Source: an uncultured Latescibacterota bacterium
GTDB taxonomy: Bacteria; Latescibacterota; UBA2968; UBA8231
DNA length: 64,000 nt
NCBI GenBank assembly: GCA_958295495.1
Contig: OY282352.1
Location: 5,402,049-5,466,048 of the forward strand
Reading direction: 5' to 3'
The number at the start of each line of letters is the position of its first letter. Position 1 is the first letter of the stretch. A program made the position numbers and the translations under genes. This document shows, one piece after another, positions 7,944 through 16,302 of this stretch. Below the pieces are notes generated by a model. That model ran no database searches, was not told where the DNA came from, and saw only the letters and a list, made by a program, of their open reading frames with translations.

Positions 7944-10295
7944 CTAGTAGGCTACGCTCACCAGCAGGGTTTCGGCCTCCGGCCCGGCGTCTGCCGGCAC
8001 CTCTACGCGGCAGACATAGATCCCAGGTTCCGCCGGCCGATCATCGACCATCCCATCCCACACTAGCTGCTGCGTCTCCCCTCGCTGGCCGGAGACGACC
8101 CGGAGCAAGTGCCCCGCCAAGTTGTAGAGCCGTAGCTCAGCGGCGACTCTGGTCCGAAATAGATCGAAGGTAATGCGCAAATTGTCGTTGATAGCGTCGC
8201 CGTTGGGCGTGATGACGCGGCTCGATACGACGAGATTGCGGATAGTACCTCCTGTGGCTATGTCCGGTAGGAAGACGAAGAGGGCCTCTCGGTCGGTGCG
8301 ATCGAACTCGCCATCGCCGTCGTCGTCAATGTCCGGCGGCCTCACTGCTTGCAGATTATCCGGTTGTGTGGAGTTGGCCACGGATGCGAGGAAGCGGGTG
8401 GGATTGCTCAGCGGTCGCGCGGTGAACATCACCTCTACCGAATCCCGCAGTACGCGTCGGGGCATGGCGACAACGAGCGTGTCCGCGGTGGACTCGACAG
8501 AGCCTTCGCTCTCTTCACCATTGATGCGCAGCGACACATCCCGCACTTCCCTTGGCACGGGCAGAATCACGCGATCGAAGCCCTGGTCTCTGGCCGTAAA
8601 GGTCGGTTGCAGCACGTAGCGAAAGTCCTGCCACTCACCGGCGGTCGCCTCCCGTGGATAGATCGCGGCCTCAACGCCTTTTTGCACCAGTGCTTCGTCG
8701 AAGTGAAGCGTCACTGACTTGAGGACCGGAGTGATTTTAGGATCGTCGGTCTCCAGACTCACCCGCATTCGCAATAGCTGTCTGGGGGTGGGCGACCGAA
8801 AGGGCTGGCCCGACGAAAGGTGCGGCTCACTCCAACCACTCCAGTCCGCACCTTCCTTGGGCACTTCGACGATCTCACCGCGGACCACTTTGGGCAGCTT
8901 GTTGTACTGCGCCTCCGTGATCGGCTCACCGTTCTTCTTGAAGAAAAACTGCTCCACATCGAGTTCATTGCCCGTGCGAGTCTGCACGGTGATTCGGGTC
9001 CCCGGCGGGGTGTCGGCATCCCACGAGATCCCCGTGATGCTCTTGGCCGCCCCGAGGTTGATGAAGTCGGATGTCAATGCCGCTTGTGCGGGGTAGCCAG
9101 CGGAATAGATGAATACTTCTAACATGATGTATCCAACTCTTCTGTTCTCGATGTCCCGGTGGTTCCAAAACAGATAGCGGCCGACCCGATCTGCTAGCTG
9201 GTGGTCAAAGACATAGCGTCTCGGTGCCCGGCTGTTGTCAACCAGCGAGACGCGCGTGTAGTCGAACGGGCTGCGGAATGGATCGTCTCGGGCGATCGGC
9301 GTTCCGTCTGTCATCTCTAGGTTGTAGCCGGTGTTGGTACCGCCGATTCCGAATGTGGTTCGACCTAGCCGATCGGGAGGCCACTGGTAGAACACGATTC
9401 GGCTGATGTGGAAGAGGGCCCCGAGGTCCCACTCGAACCACATCCCGCCATCCTGCCAGAAGCGATTGAGGGTATTTGAAATCAAGGGCCATACATTGTC
9501 AACGGTTCCATCGCGGATTTCTTCCACTTTTTTGAGTCCCGAGCGGATCGCCCCCCCTCGATCAAAGGTAGTCAACGCGATATTATCGCCGATCGCGGTC
9601 ACCTCAATCTCCGCCAGTGCCGCGTCTTTCCCAACCTCGTGGGGAAGGAAGCGGATGTAGTGTACGGGCATGAAGTCCAGCGACTTGCCCGTCACCAGAT
9701 TCTCGCCGCTTGCAATGTCTCCGAAATCCTCAATCGACAAGGGAATGACGATCTCTCCCAACTCGTTGGGCTCGGTGGTCGTGAAGACGCGATGGAACCG
9801 CCAGACATCTGCGGACGAAGACACTGTGGAACCTTCGCTGACAAAAACCGAGAAATCCCGGAAGGGGCGTAAGCCGAGGGTGTCTGGAAAGACCAAGCGG
9901 ATCTCCTCGAGCAGGACCACGCGGCCCAGGTCGATGTGTAGCCAGGCATTGTCGGGATCGGCACCAGCGTCGGGCTGCCACCACGTGGCGCGGTCGTTAT
10001 CGGCGAGAAACCGGGCGTCGCGGTTGTTCGACTGTGCCGTCAGCCCCCCGAAGACCTCGCCACTTTTGCGGGTGGGATGCGAAAACAGCGACATATCATC
10101 CATCGGATCGGTGTCCGTTCCATACCACCCCAGCTCGACCTGCCCGTCTGGCCGCAATTGAATGGCCCCAATCGGGCTCGTCCAAGCCTGCCAATCGCTG
10201 AGATGATCGAAGCGAAATTCATCGGCCGCCGCGTGACTGGACAGCAGCCATGCGGCCATGGCGGTGGTGCATAAGCTTGTTTTTGCCATAGTCAT
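7944..10295 (-). CDS. Exported discoidin-like protein with CHU_C/FlgD-type C-terminal tail (locus A, third)
   Basis: A 783-residue protein. The start ATG at 10295 has AGGAG six bases upstream; a second ATG two codons on is an alternative. After the signal peptide comes an F5/8 type C (discoidin-like) pattern, LADNDRATWW...HIDLGRVVLLEEIRLVFP, then a second similar module near residues 275-395 and a WSGWSEPHLS motif. The last 90 residues form an Ig-like tail: TPNGDAIND, LRLYNLAGHLLRVV, VWDGMVDD, EPGIYVCRVEV, ending LLVSVAY. The PNGDxxND start recalls CHU_C tails and the WDG...PGxY part recalls FlgD_ig/T9SS type A tails. Discoidin domains bind glycans or surfaces. It lies 54 bases upstream of the barrel gene in the same transcript direction. 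It lacks the N-terminal V-x-x-I-G-G motif of most of its paralogs. Confidence 0.75.
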   Translation of the reverse strand: MTMAKTSLCTTAMAAWLLSSHAAADEFRFDHLSDWQAWTSPIGAIQLRPDGQVELGWYGTDTDPMDDMSLFSHPTRKSGEVFGGLTAQSNNRDARFLADNDRATWWQPDAGADPDNAWLHIDLGRVVLLEEIRLVFPDTLGLRPFRDFSVFVSEGSTVSSSADVWRFHRVFTTTEPNELGEIVIPLSIEDFGDIASGENLVTGKSLDFMPVHYIRFLPHEVGKDAALAEIEVTAIGDNIALTTFDRGGAIRSGLKKVEEIRDGTVDNVWPLISNTLNRFWQDGGMWFEWDLGALFHISRIVFYQWPPDRLGRTTFGIGGTNTGYNLEMTDGTPIARDDPFRSPFDYTRVSLVDNSRAPRRYVFDHQLADRVGRYLFWNHRDIENRRVGYIMLEVFIYSAGYPAQAALTSDFINLGAAKSITGISWDADTPPGTRITVQTRTGNELDVEQFFFKKNGEPITEAQYNKLPKVVRGEIVEVPKEGADWSGWSEPHLSSGQPFRSPTPRQLLRMRVSLETDDPKITPVLKSVTLHFDEALVQKGVEAAIYPREATAGEWQDFRYVLQPTFTARDQGFDRVILPVPREVRDVSLRINGEESEGSVESTADTLVVAMPRRVLRDSVEVMFTARPLSNPTRFLASVANSTQPDNLQAVRPPDIDDDGDGEFDRTDREALFVFLPDIATGGTIRNLVVSSRVITPNGDAINDNLRITFDLFRTRVAAELRLYNLAGHLLRVVSGQRGETQQLVWDGMVDDRPAEPGIYVCRVEVPADAGPEAETLLVSVAY

Positions 10296-10304
10296 TGCAA
10301 ACTC

Positions 10305-12374
10305 CTAGTAGACGACGGGTACTGTCAGTAGTCGCTGTGCGGTCTCCCTTTGGGTATTCACCTCGACCAACAGCAGATACAGGCCTGGAGGGACTAAGGT
10401 GCGGTTATCATCGAGACCATCCCAAGACACCTGCTGAGTCGATCGGCCCCGATTCTCAGCGGCCAAGAGCGCAATATAGCGTCCGGCGACATCGTAGATT
10501 TTTACTGTCACGTCTGCTTGGTTGACGAAGAGGACACTGAACTCGACTCGGATTTCGTCATTTACCCGGTCCCCATTCGGGGTCAGCACCGACTGCATGA
10601 GGCGCACACCATCGAGAACGGTCGTCCGCGCATCGCGCGAGAAAACCTGCAGACTGTTGGTAGGGACATCATCCCTCGCATTCCCCCCGTTCACCGACTG
10701 GGGCAGGTTGTCGCTGGCAGAGTCGATGACCTCCCCCGCGAAGATCGTGGAAGAGGTGAAGAGAGAGGTCTCGAGGTCAATGCGGACGGGGATATCATTG
10801 CTGCGCGACACTCGGTTGGAGGTGAAAAAGACAAAAAGCTCGCCGTCGATGGCGATCCCATCCCCGGGCCACACGCTGTCGGGAACCACCGAGACGAGGT
10901 CTGCATCGCCCATCCTCAGCCCCTCAAAACGAGTGCCAAAGGGGACCGTCAGTCGCACGGCATCAAATCCCTGTGAATCGCTGGCAAAGTCTGCCGCGAT
11001 GTCGAAGTATAGCTGACGGCGCTCTCCAATGGGGAATTCCGCCGGCTGCGCCTCAGTCGTCGTCGCCGTTGGGGCCGCATCCGCCAAGGAGACCTCGCCG
11101 ACGAGCGACGAAGCGAGCAATGGGGAAACTTCAAACTGTAGTGAATCGAGGCGACCGATGGACAGCACATCGTCTGTCAGGAACGTCGCCCGGAACTGCA
11201 AATACTGGCGGCCGTCCGGGGATCGGTTCAACTGATTAGGGGAGCGATAGGGTGAAGACCACGGTGACCAGTTGGTCTCGTCGTCGAGGATGACACTGCG
11301 CTGATTGGGATAGCGGACGGAGAGACTCTCCCGTCGGGGCAGGGCGGCGCGCCGCCATTCCGACTCTGTTACCTCCTTGTCCCGCCCGAAATCATCTACG
11401 ATGTAGTGGGACAGCGGCGTGTCGTCGGTGCCGGAGCGCGTCTCCAAGAGCAGTCGGGCGACGCCTTCGGGGTCTTCGACGAGCGCGTCCGCTTCCCGGT
11501 CTCGTCGAAGCGAGCGGAAGGAGTAGGTGATCTCGCCTAAGTTGACGGGCTCATCGAGCGGAATGGCAGTGGAAACATAATGTACGTTCGTCGGAACGCC
11601 CTCTCCGTAGGCCTGAAACTCGGCCATGCTGTAAAACTGGTCCGCCAAACTCAGATCGAGTCGGATGAATCTGGCCGGCTGCAACGGAAAGCTGACATCG
11701 ACTTGGCTTTTCGCGTTGGACTTGGTTTCCTCGATGACGGTGGCAAGCGTCTTCTTAGGAATCGGCTCGGAGCCTTCGAGCAAAAATTCCTCCGCCTCGT
11801 TCTGTATCGAGAGACGATACGCCTGTGGCGACCCCTGTTTGTTGGGGATGCCTCGCTTATCGACGCCCGATTGCCGAGGGAAAAATAGGATCCGGTTGAC
11901 CGGCGTCTCTAAGACTAGATCGAAGGTCCAAATTTCTTCCTGCAGGCGCAGGATCTGGTTGAAGGTACTTATCGGCCCGTCCCCGACTAGCTGACGCAGT
12001 GAGATCGCGGTCTCGGGATCGCCGTCGATGATCACAGCCTCCTCGCGGCTGTACCCACCGTGCCAGAAACGTGGGTCAACGCCGGCTTGGAAACCAAAGG
12101 CCTTGCCTGTTGTCTGTCCCTCTGCCCAAGATAGGCCGAATATATTGGCAAAGACCCCGGGGCCGACCATGATGTTCTCCCATGGCCGCAGCTCTCTGGG
12201 CTGCAAGGCGCCCGGAGCGGTCGTGTCATCGAGGGCGACGGCCTCCTGACGCACCTCGGACCACGAGAAATCCCCCGCCGCCCCGCCGATCTGCACCACG
12301 CGGGGCTGACCGTAGGCCGCAACGGCTGCCGCGACTATCAGGATCGTTGCGGTAAGTACCATTCGCGTACGCAT
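10305..12374 (-). CDS. Exported discoidin-like protein with CHU_C/FlgD-type C-terminal tail (locus A, second)
   Basis: A 689-residue exported protein. The ATG at 12374 follows GAGGAAG. Signal peptide, then the N-terminal motif RVVQIGG shared by most paralogs in this window. A discoidin-like section follows (VIIDGDPETAISLRQ, FDLVLETPVNRILFFPRQ), then WSPWSSPYRSP, then a domain with a GFDAVRLTVP motif. The tail includes LTPNGDRVND, VKIYDVAGRYIALL, VSWDGLDD and VPPGLYLLLVEV, and the protein ends LLTVPVVY. Only nine bases separate it from the next gene, so it is part of one operon. Probable location is the cell surface or outside the cell; ligand unknown. Confidence 0.75.
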   Translation of the reverse strand: MRTRMVLTATILIVAAAVAAYGQPRVVQIGGAAGDFSWSEVRQEAVALDDTTAPGALQPRELRPWENIMVGPGVFANIFGLSWAEGQTTGKAFGFQAGVDPRFWHGGYSREEAVIIDGDPETAISLRQLVGDGPISTFNQILRLQEEIWTFDLVLETPVNRILFFPRQSGVDKRGIPNKQGSPQAYRLSIQNEAEEFLLEGSEPIPKKTLATVIEETKSNAKSQVDVSFPLQPARFIRLDLSLADQFYSMAEFQAYGEGVPTNVHYVSTAIPLDEPVNLGEITYSFRSLRRDREADALVEDPEGVARLLLETRSGTDDTPLSHYIVDDFGRDKEVTESEWRRAALPRRESLSVRYPNQRSVILDDETNWSPWSSPYRSPNQLNRSPDGRQYLQFRATFLTDDVLSIGRLDSLQFEVSPLLASSLVGEVSLADAAPTATTTEAQPAEFPIGERRQLYFDIAADFASDSQGFDAVRLTVPFGTRFEGLRMGDADLVSVVPDSVWPGDGIAIDGELFVFFTSNRVSRSNDIPVRIDLETSLFTSSTIFAGEVIDSASDNLPQSVNGGNARDDVPTNSLQVFSRDARTTVLDGVRLMQSVLTPNGDRVNDEIRVEFSVLFVNQADVTVKIYDVAGRYIALLAAENRGRSTQQVSWDGLDDNRTLVPPGLYLLLVEVNTQRETAQRLLTVPVVY

Positions 12375-12390
12375 AAATACTTCCTCGCTA

Positions 12391-14277
12391 CTAGTAGGAC
12401 ACCGCCACTATCCGGAGACGCTCAAACGTTTCGGTCTGCGTTTCGACGCGCAGTCGGACGATGTAGTGCCCCGGAGGCAATTTGCGGGCCTCGGTCCATC
12501 TGGCTAGGTAGCTGCCTGCCGCCTGATCCTCTTGCAGGAGGGTATGAACGAGCCGACCCGATAGATCGTGTACCGAGACGCGTACTTGCGCTGGTTCGAT
12601 GAGGAATACGAGGTCGTACTGCACGGTTAGGTCGTCGTTTCGCTCGTCTCCATTCGGGGTCACAACACCGGCCCCCAACTCGAATCGGCCGAGTGGGTCC
12701 CCGAGAGAACCGAAGACGACGACGGAGTTGGTGCCGAGCAGGTTGGTGGCATCACCGGGAGCAACCCGCTGCGGAACTGCACCGGCTGAATCCAAGAGCC
12801 AACCCTCGAACAGGGTTGTGTACCGCAAGGGCGTTGCTGTAAACCTCACAAAGAGCGTGGCGTTGCTCGCGGCCGTGATTGGGCGGCTCGGGAAGAATAG
12901 AGATATGCCGCTGTCATCGAAAAAGATGCTGTCGATGGCCACTGCCTCTCGGTCCTCGCCGACCGACACCGATTCCAACTGAGCAGTGCCCGGCGTTGCG
13001 ATGCGCAAACCATCGAATCCATCATTGCCGGACAAATCCGCAGCCAAGGCGTACTCAAAGGTCGCCGGCTGCCCCGTAGCGACGGTAGCCACACCTGCCG
13101 GCGGGAAGGGATCGCCGACGCGAACGACCTCGGCTCGCGTCCTTAGAGCGAGGGGAGACGAGTGGGTGAATTCGAGTGCATCTATTCGGATTACGTCGGT
13201 CGCAGTACCTTCGAAGAAGAATCTGAACTGGAAGAAGGGCCGCGGCATCGGCAGAAAGTCGAGGCTAATCTCGTAGGAGCCCGTCGAATCAATTGTCACC
13301 GGATTCGACCACGCACTCCAGTTTGCTGCATCGTATCTCGTCGTGCGCTCGCGGTCGATGAGGTTCTGGTACGCCTCCTCTGAGATCTCCGTCTCACTGC
13401 CGGTTTCGAGATCGATCTGGAAATAGGACTCAGGCGAGGTGTCGTTGCCCGCCCGGACTTGGAACACCGCCTGCACCGGATCGTCCGCAGCCGCGTCGGG
13501 CTCGGTGGATACGCGGGTCGTGTGGACCGTTAGGCGACCAAAGTTGCGCCCACCTCCTCCAGCGAAATCAATGAAGTTGGAGACGTACTGAGCACGGGGC
13601 ACAAACCCCCGGCCGAACACCTCAATCTCGGCGATGTCAAAGGGGTTGGGTTCCAGGGTTTCCAAGCGGATATATCTGACGAGTTGGCGTGGAAACTCGG
13701 CCTTTGTCCGAACCTCGTTGGAAATCTCGACCCGTGTTAGGGTCTCGTAGATCGGCCGCTCGTCTGCTCCAAAAGAGCGCCCGTCGCTAACCTTGATCTC
13801 GTAGGCCCGCAGGAAGGCGGTGCTATCTTCCGGGTTGGGAAAAAAGGCAATCCGTTCGACGGGAAACGAGGCACCTAAATCGAAGACGAAGATCCGGCCA
13901 TCCTGAGACTGGCCAGGAATCTGAAATCGCTCCCCAGTGGATGTGTTTGGGTTGCCGTCGATGAGAACGTTATTCGGCTGACCGTCAGCAACGCGCGCCC
14001 ACACCCGGGCCCCGCCCTCGGGGATGAACTCGTCCGGGCCCGTTCCAACATCTGTCCAGCGAACAGCGGCGACGATGTTCTCGTCGGCCGTGAAGCCTGC
14101 CGGTAGCAGCAAATCGGCCGTGACCTGCGCCCCCGCAGCCACTAGCTCCACGCTCTGCCAAGTGTCGCCACCCTGTCCGATGCGCACGGTCTCGATCTGG
14201 CCGCCCGCATCAATGCTCAGGAGAAACGTCAGGACAAGCGGGACGGCTATACCCGCGCGTTTGGCTGTCAGGGGCAC
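12391..14277 (-). CDS. Exported discoidin-like protein with CHU_C/FlgD-type C-terminal tail (locus A, first)
   Basis: A 628-residue exported protein. The start is GTG at 14277, one base after the TGA of the upstream lipoprotein gene and without a clear ribosome site of its own, which suggests translational coupling. Signal peptide, N-terminal ETVRIGQGGDTW (a variant of the V-x-x-I-G-G motif), discoidin-like region with VLIDGNPNTSTGERF and VFDLGASFPVERIAFFPN, then WSAWSNPV. The tail has TPNGDERND, VSVHDLSGRLVHTLL, LPPGHYIVRLRV and the end LRIVAVSY. The WDG signature of the other tails is replaced here by WTEARK, so this tail is slightly divergent. Confidence 0.75.
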   Translation of the reverse strand: MPLTAKRAGIAVPLVLTFLLSIDAGGQIETVRIGQGGDTWQSVELVAAGAQVTADLLLPAGFTADENIVAAVRWTDVGTGPDEFIPEGGARVWARVADGQPNNVLIDGNPNTSTGERFQIPGQSQDGRIFVFDLGASFPVERIAFFPNPEDSTAFLRAYEIKVSDGRSFGADERPIYETLTRVEISNEVRTKAEFPRQLVRYIRLETLEPNPFDIAEIEVFGRGFVPRAQYVSNFIDFAGGGGRNFGRLTVHTTRVSTEPDAAADDPVQAVFQVRAGNDTSPESYFQIDLETGSETEISEEAYQNLIDRERTTRYDAANWSAWSNPVTIDSTGSYEISLDFLPMPRPFFQFRFFFEGTATDVIRIDALEFTHSSPLALRTRAEVVRVGDPFPPAGVATVATGQPATFEYALAADLSGNDGFDGLRIATPGTAQLESVSVGEDREAVAIDSIFFDDSGISLFFPSRPITAASNATLFVRFTATPLRYTTLFEGWLLDSAGAVPQRVAPGDATNLLGTNSVVVFGSLGDPLGRFELGAGVVTPNGDERNDDLTVQYDLVFLIEPAQVRVSVHDLSGRLVHTLLQEDQAAGSYLARWTEARKLPPGHYIVRLRVETQTETFERLRIVAVSY

Positions 14278-14278
14278 G

Positions 14279-15001
14279 TCAGCGTGCCGAAACGGTAGCG
14301 GGTGGCCGGTACCCCTTGAAGACGTCGCGTTGGAACCCGTAGGTCAGGTCTAGGGTCTCCACCGGCTCATCAGCGTAGTTGAAACGAACGGCCATGTCGT
14401 TGACGCGGACGGCTAGCTCGGTCACGTCTGGAGGCATGGGCGGAAATACGATAAAGCCTTCGGACTCTTGGCCGCTGAAGATCATCTCGTCGGCATACAT
14501 GTGGAGACGCAGCAGATCTTCGCGCTCGCGCATGCGCGCATAGTAGTTCCCGGCCCAAGCCAACGCATAGGCTCGGTAGTACTCACTGATTTCGAGGAAT
14601 GTCAGGGGCTTGTAGAAACGCTCGCTGGCGGATCGCAACTCGATTCTAGACGGATCGATCCTGACCTTCGGATACGCATAGTTCTTGACCCTAAGCAGGA
14701 ATACGGTAAATCGCTGGGGCGTAAACGACTCTCCTGGGGGGGTCCAATCACCGAATGTAAAGGGGTTAGTTGACAGTGCGCCGTTGCCCGATTTTGTGGC
14801 GAAACTGCGGTTGAGCTCCGCGTCCGTCATGGGTCGCAGCGCGATATCGAGTCTCTCGAAGACGTAGGCCACCGATCCATCATCATGGACCACCATGTGT
14901 TCGCCTTGCTCGGACTTAGGCTTGGGCTGGAGAGGCCCCGGGAAGTAGCGCCCACAGCCGGACACAATCAGGATCAGCAGGCAGCTACAGAGCACTCTCA
15001 A
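14279..15001 (-). CDS. Hypothetical lipoprotein heading the locus A operon
   Basis: A frame open to 15070 includes a terminator hairpin (15033-15059), so the ATG there is unlikely to be used. The TTG at 15001 has GGAGAG upstream and gives a clean signal peptide with lipobox VSGC. The resulting protein has 240 residues. After the lipid anchor there is a region with SVAYVFERLDIALRPM, then a mixed alpha/beta region ending FPPMPPDVTELAVRVNDM and VETLDLTYGFQRDVFKGY. I do not recognise the family. It is one base from the next gene, so it is probably co-transcribed with the three FlgD-tailed proteins. Confidence 0.68.
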   Translation of the reverse strand: MRVLCSCLLILIVSGCGRYFPGPLQPKPKSEQGEHMVVHDDGSVAYVFERLDIALRPMTDAELNRSFATKSGNGALSTNPFTFGDWTPPGESFTPQRFTVFLLRVKNYAYPKVRIDPSRIELRSASERFYKPLTFLEISEYYRAYALAWAGNYYARMREREDLLRLHMYADEMIFSGQESEGFIVFPPMPPDVTELAVRVNDMAVRFNYADEPVETLDLTYGFQRDVFKGYRPPATVSAR

Positions 15002-15032
15002 AACGATCTCTCCGCGCAGTTTAGATAAAATG

Positions 15033-15059
15033 AAGGGGGGAGGACCGTCCTCCCCCCTT
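15033..15059 (-). terminator. Rho-independent terminator of the CBM9-like gene
   Basis: Perfect 12-base inverted repeat (AAGGGGGGAGGA / TCCTCCCCCCTT) with a three-base CCG loop. On the minus strand it is followed by CATTTTAT. It separates the CBM9-like gene at 15093-15992 from the downstream lipoprotein operon. Confidence 0.8.
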
Positions 15060-15092
15060 AGATGGAACAAGAGCTGTGGAGCGTTTCCCTAC

Positions 15093-15992
15093 TTACCGCA
15101 TCAGGGCTTTCACCGCACCCCAACTACTCCCCTCAATGGCTGTGCCTGTGGCGAACTCACCGGTGCCTAGCAAGGTAAATTCGGAGGAGAATTCCGAGCT
15201 ATGCGCACCGCCGTTTTGGATGTGCGTCGTGATCTGGTGCGTTCGGCCTCCACTGTCCGCCTCATTGAGGCTCAGGGACATGCCGATCGTCTGGCCTGCT
15301 GCAAAGATCCAGCGGACGCTTGCGTCGCGGCCATCCGGCTGGTACGGATCGTAGGCCTCCATGCGAACTTCGTAGTTGACCGTCACGTCAGCGGCCAAGT
15401 GACCAGCACCCGCTGGCGAGACCACGACGGCCCCCTCAACAGCACCCGACTCGGGCCCCCACTGCATCTCCGCTGGCTGGTTCCAGCGCAGGAAGGACAC
15501 GAGGGGGTAACCACCGGGACGGGCGTAGTGGAAGGTCCACTGCTGGTGTCCGGTGCGGAGGGCGTCAGCCGCCTCGTTCCACACACCGTGGTCGGGATCC
15601 AGAATGAGTTCGAGGTCATCGTCGTGCCAACCATCGTTCGGCTCGGTGACGTCGGCGTTCAGCGTGTCATCAACGACGCGCGTGAATACGTAGAGCCGAT
15701 TGTCCGGCTCTGGTGTCCAGCCGACGTGGTGAGCAATGTCGAGGTCGCTGCGCGCTGGAAACTCACCCTCGCCGATCACGTCGCACAGTTGGTCGCGACC
15801 GATGATGAAGTCTGGATCGAACCAAGCCCAGTCGCTGTCGTCGCCATCGGGGTTCATGGATTCTGGATTGGGCACCTGCAGGGCAAAATAGCCGATACCG
15901 TTGCAGTTTTCGTATGCCGCTACCGGAGCCACGAAACCTGCCAGCAGCACAGCACCGAGGACTATTGTGCCAAAAACCGCTTTCTTGTGCAT
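15093..15992 (-). CDS. Exported CBM9/DOMON-like protein with SWG..KA C-terminus (locus A)
   Basis: A 299-residue exported protein. The ATG at 15992 follows GAGAGGAG, and the signal peptide is cleaved after VAA or AYA. The mature part has a CBM9-like pattern: a DGDDSDWAWFDP opening, a LYVFTRVVDDTLNADV strand, then DDDLELILDPDHG. Such folds bind carbohydrates or, in DOMON relatives, haem or sugar. It ends SSWGAVKALMR, matching the end of the otherwise diverged paralog at 59441-60403. It is monocistronic, with a strong terminator just downstream, and is divergent to the CRTAC1 gene at 16303. Its position at the head of locus A mirrors that of its paralog in locus B. Confidence 0.78.
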   Translation of the reverse strand: MHKKAVFGTIVLGAVLLAGFVAPVAAYENCNGIGYFALQVPNPESMNPDGDDSDWAWFDPDFIIGRDQLCDVIGEGEFPARSDLDIAHHVGWTPEPDNRLYVFTRVVDDTLNADVTEPNDGWHDDDLELILDPDHGVWNEAADALRTGHQQWTFHYARPGGYPLVSFLRWNQPAEMQWGPESGAVEGAVVVSPAGAGHLAADVTVNYEVRMEAYDPYQPDGRDASVRWIFAAGQTIGMSLSLNEADSGGRTHQITTHIQNGGAHSSEFSSEFTLLGTGEFATGTAIEGSSWGAVKALMR

Positions 15993-16249
15993 GAGATCTC
16001 CTCTCGTTCATGTCTTCGCTTCACCCTTTGGCCGAAGGAAGACGGTAGGATTGGCGCGGAAAGGTGGGCATCCACGCCGCTTGTGAATCAACCTATCATA
16101 CAGGTCAGCGATGCAGTAATCTATGCCGCTGGATAAAGAATTTCAAGTCTTTTTGCCAGGTGTCAGTAGGGGCACGGCACGACCAATTTGACTACTTAAT
16201 GATTTTCCTGCACGCGCTTGACTGTCTTTGAAGGGAAAGTAACTTGAAA

Positions 16250-16278
16250 TTGACGAGTTTAGAATCGCGTACTATTAC
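16250..16278 (+). promoter_or_regulatory. Predicted promoter of the CRTAC1/TPR operon
   Basis: TTGACG (16250-16255), a 17-base spacer, and TATTAC (16273-16278), followed by a short leader to the ATG at 16303. The rest of the divergent intergenic region (15993-16249) must also hold the promoter of the CBM9-like gene; TATGAT read on the minus strand at 16095-16100 is a weak candidate. Confidence 0.4.
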
Positions 16279-16302
16279 GCTGTTCAACTATTGACGGATG
16301 TG

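Noticed and set aside
7944-14277. Assignment of the tail proteins as ordinary T9SS cargo
   Set aside because: The tails mix CHU_C and FlgD features and end in Tyr rather than the common Lys-rich end, and no T9SS component is in the window. Not excluded, but not supported.
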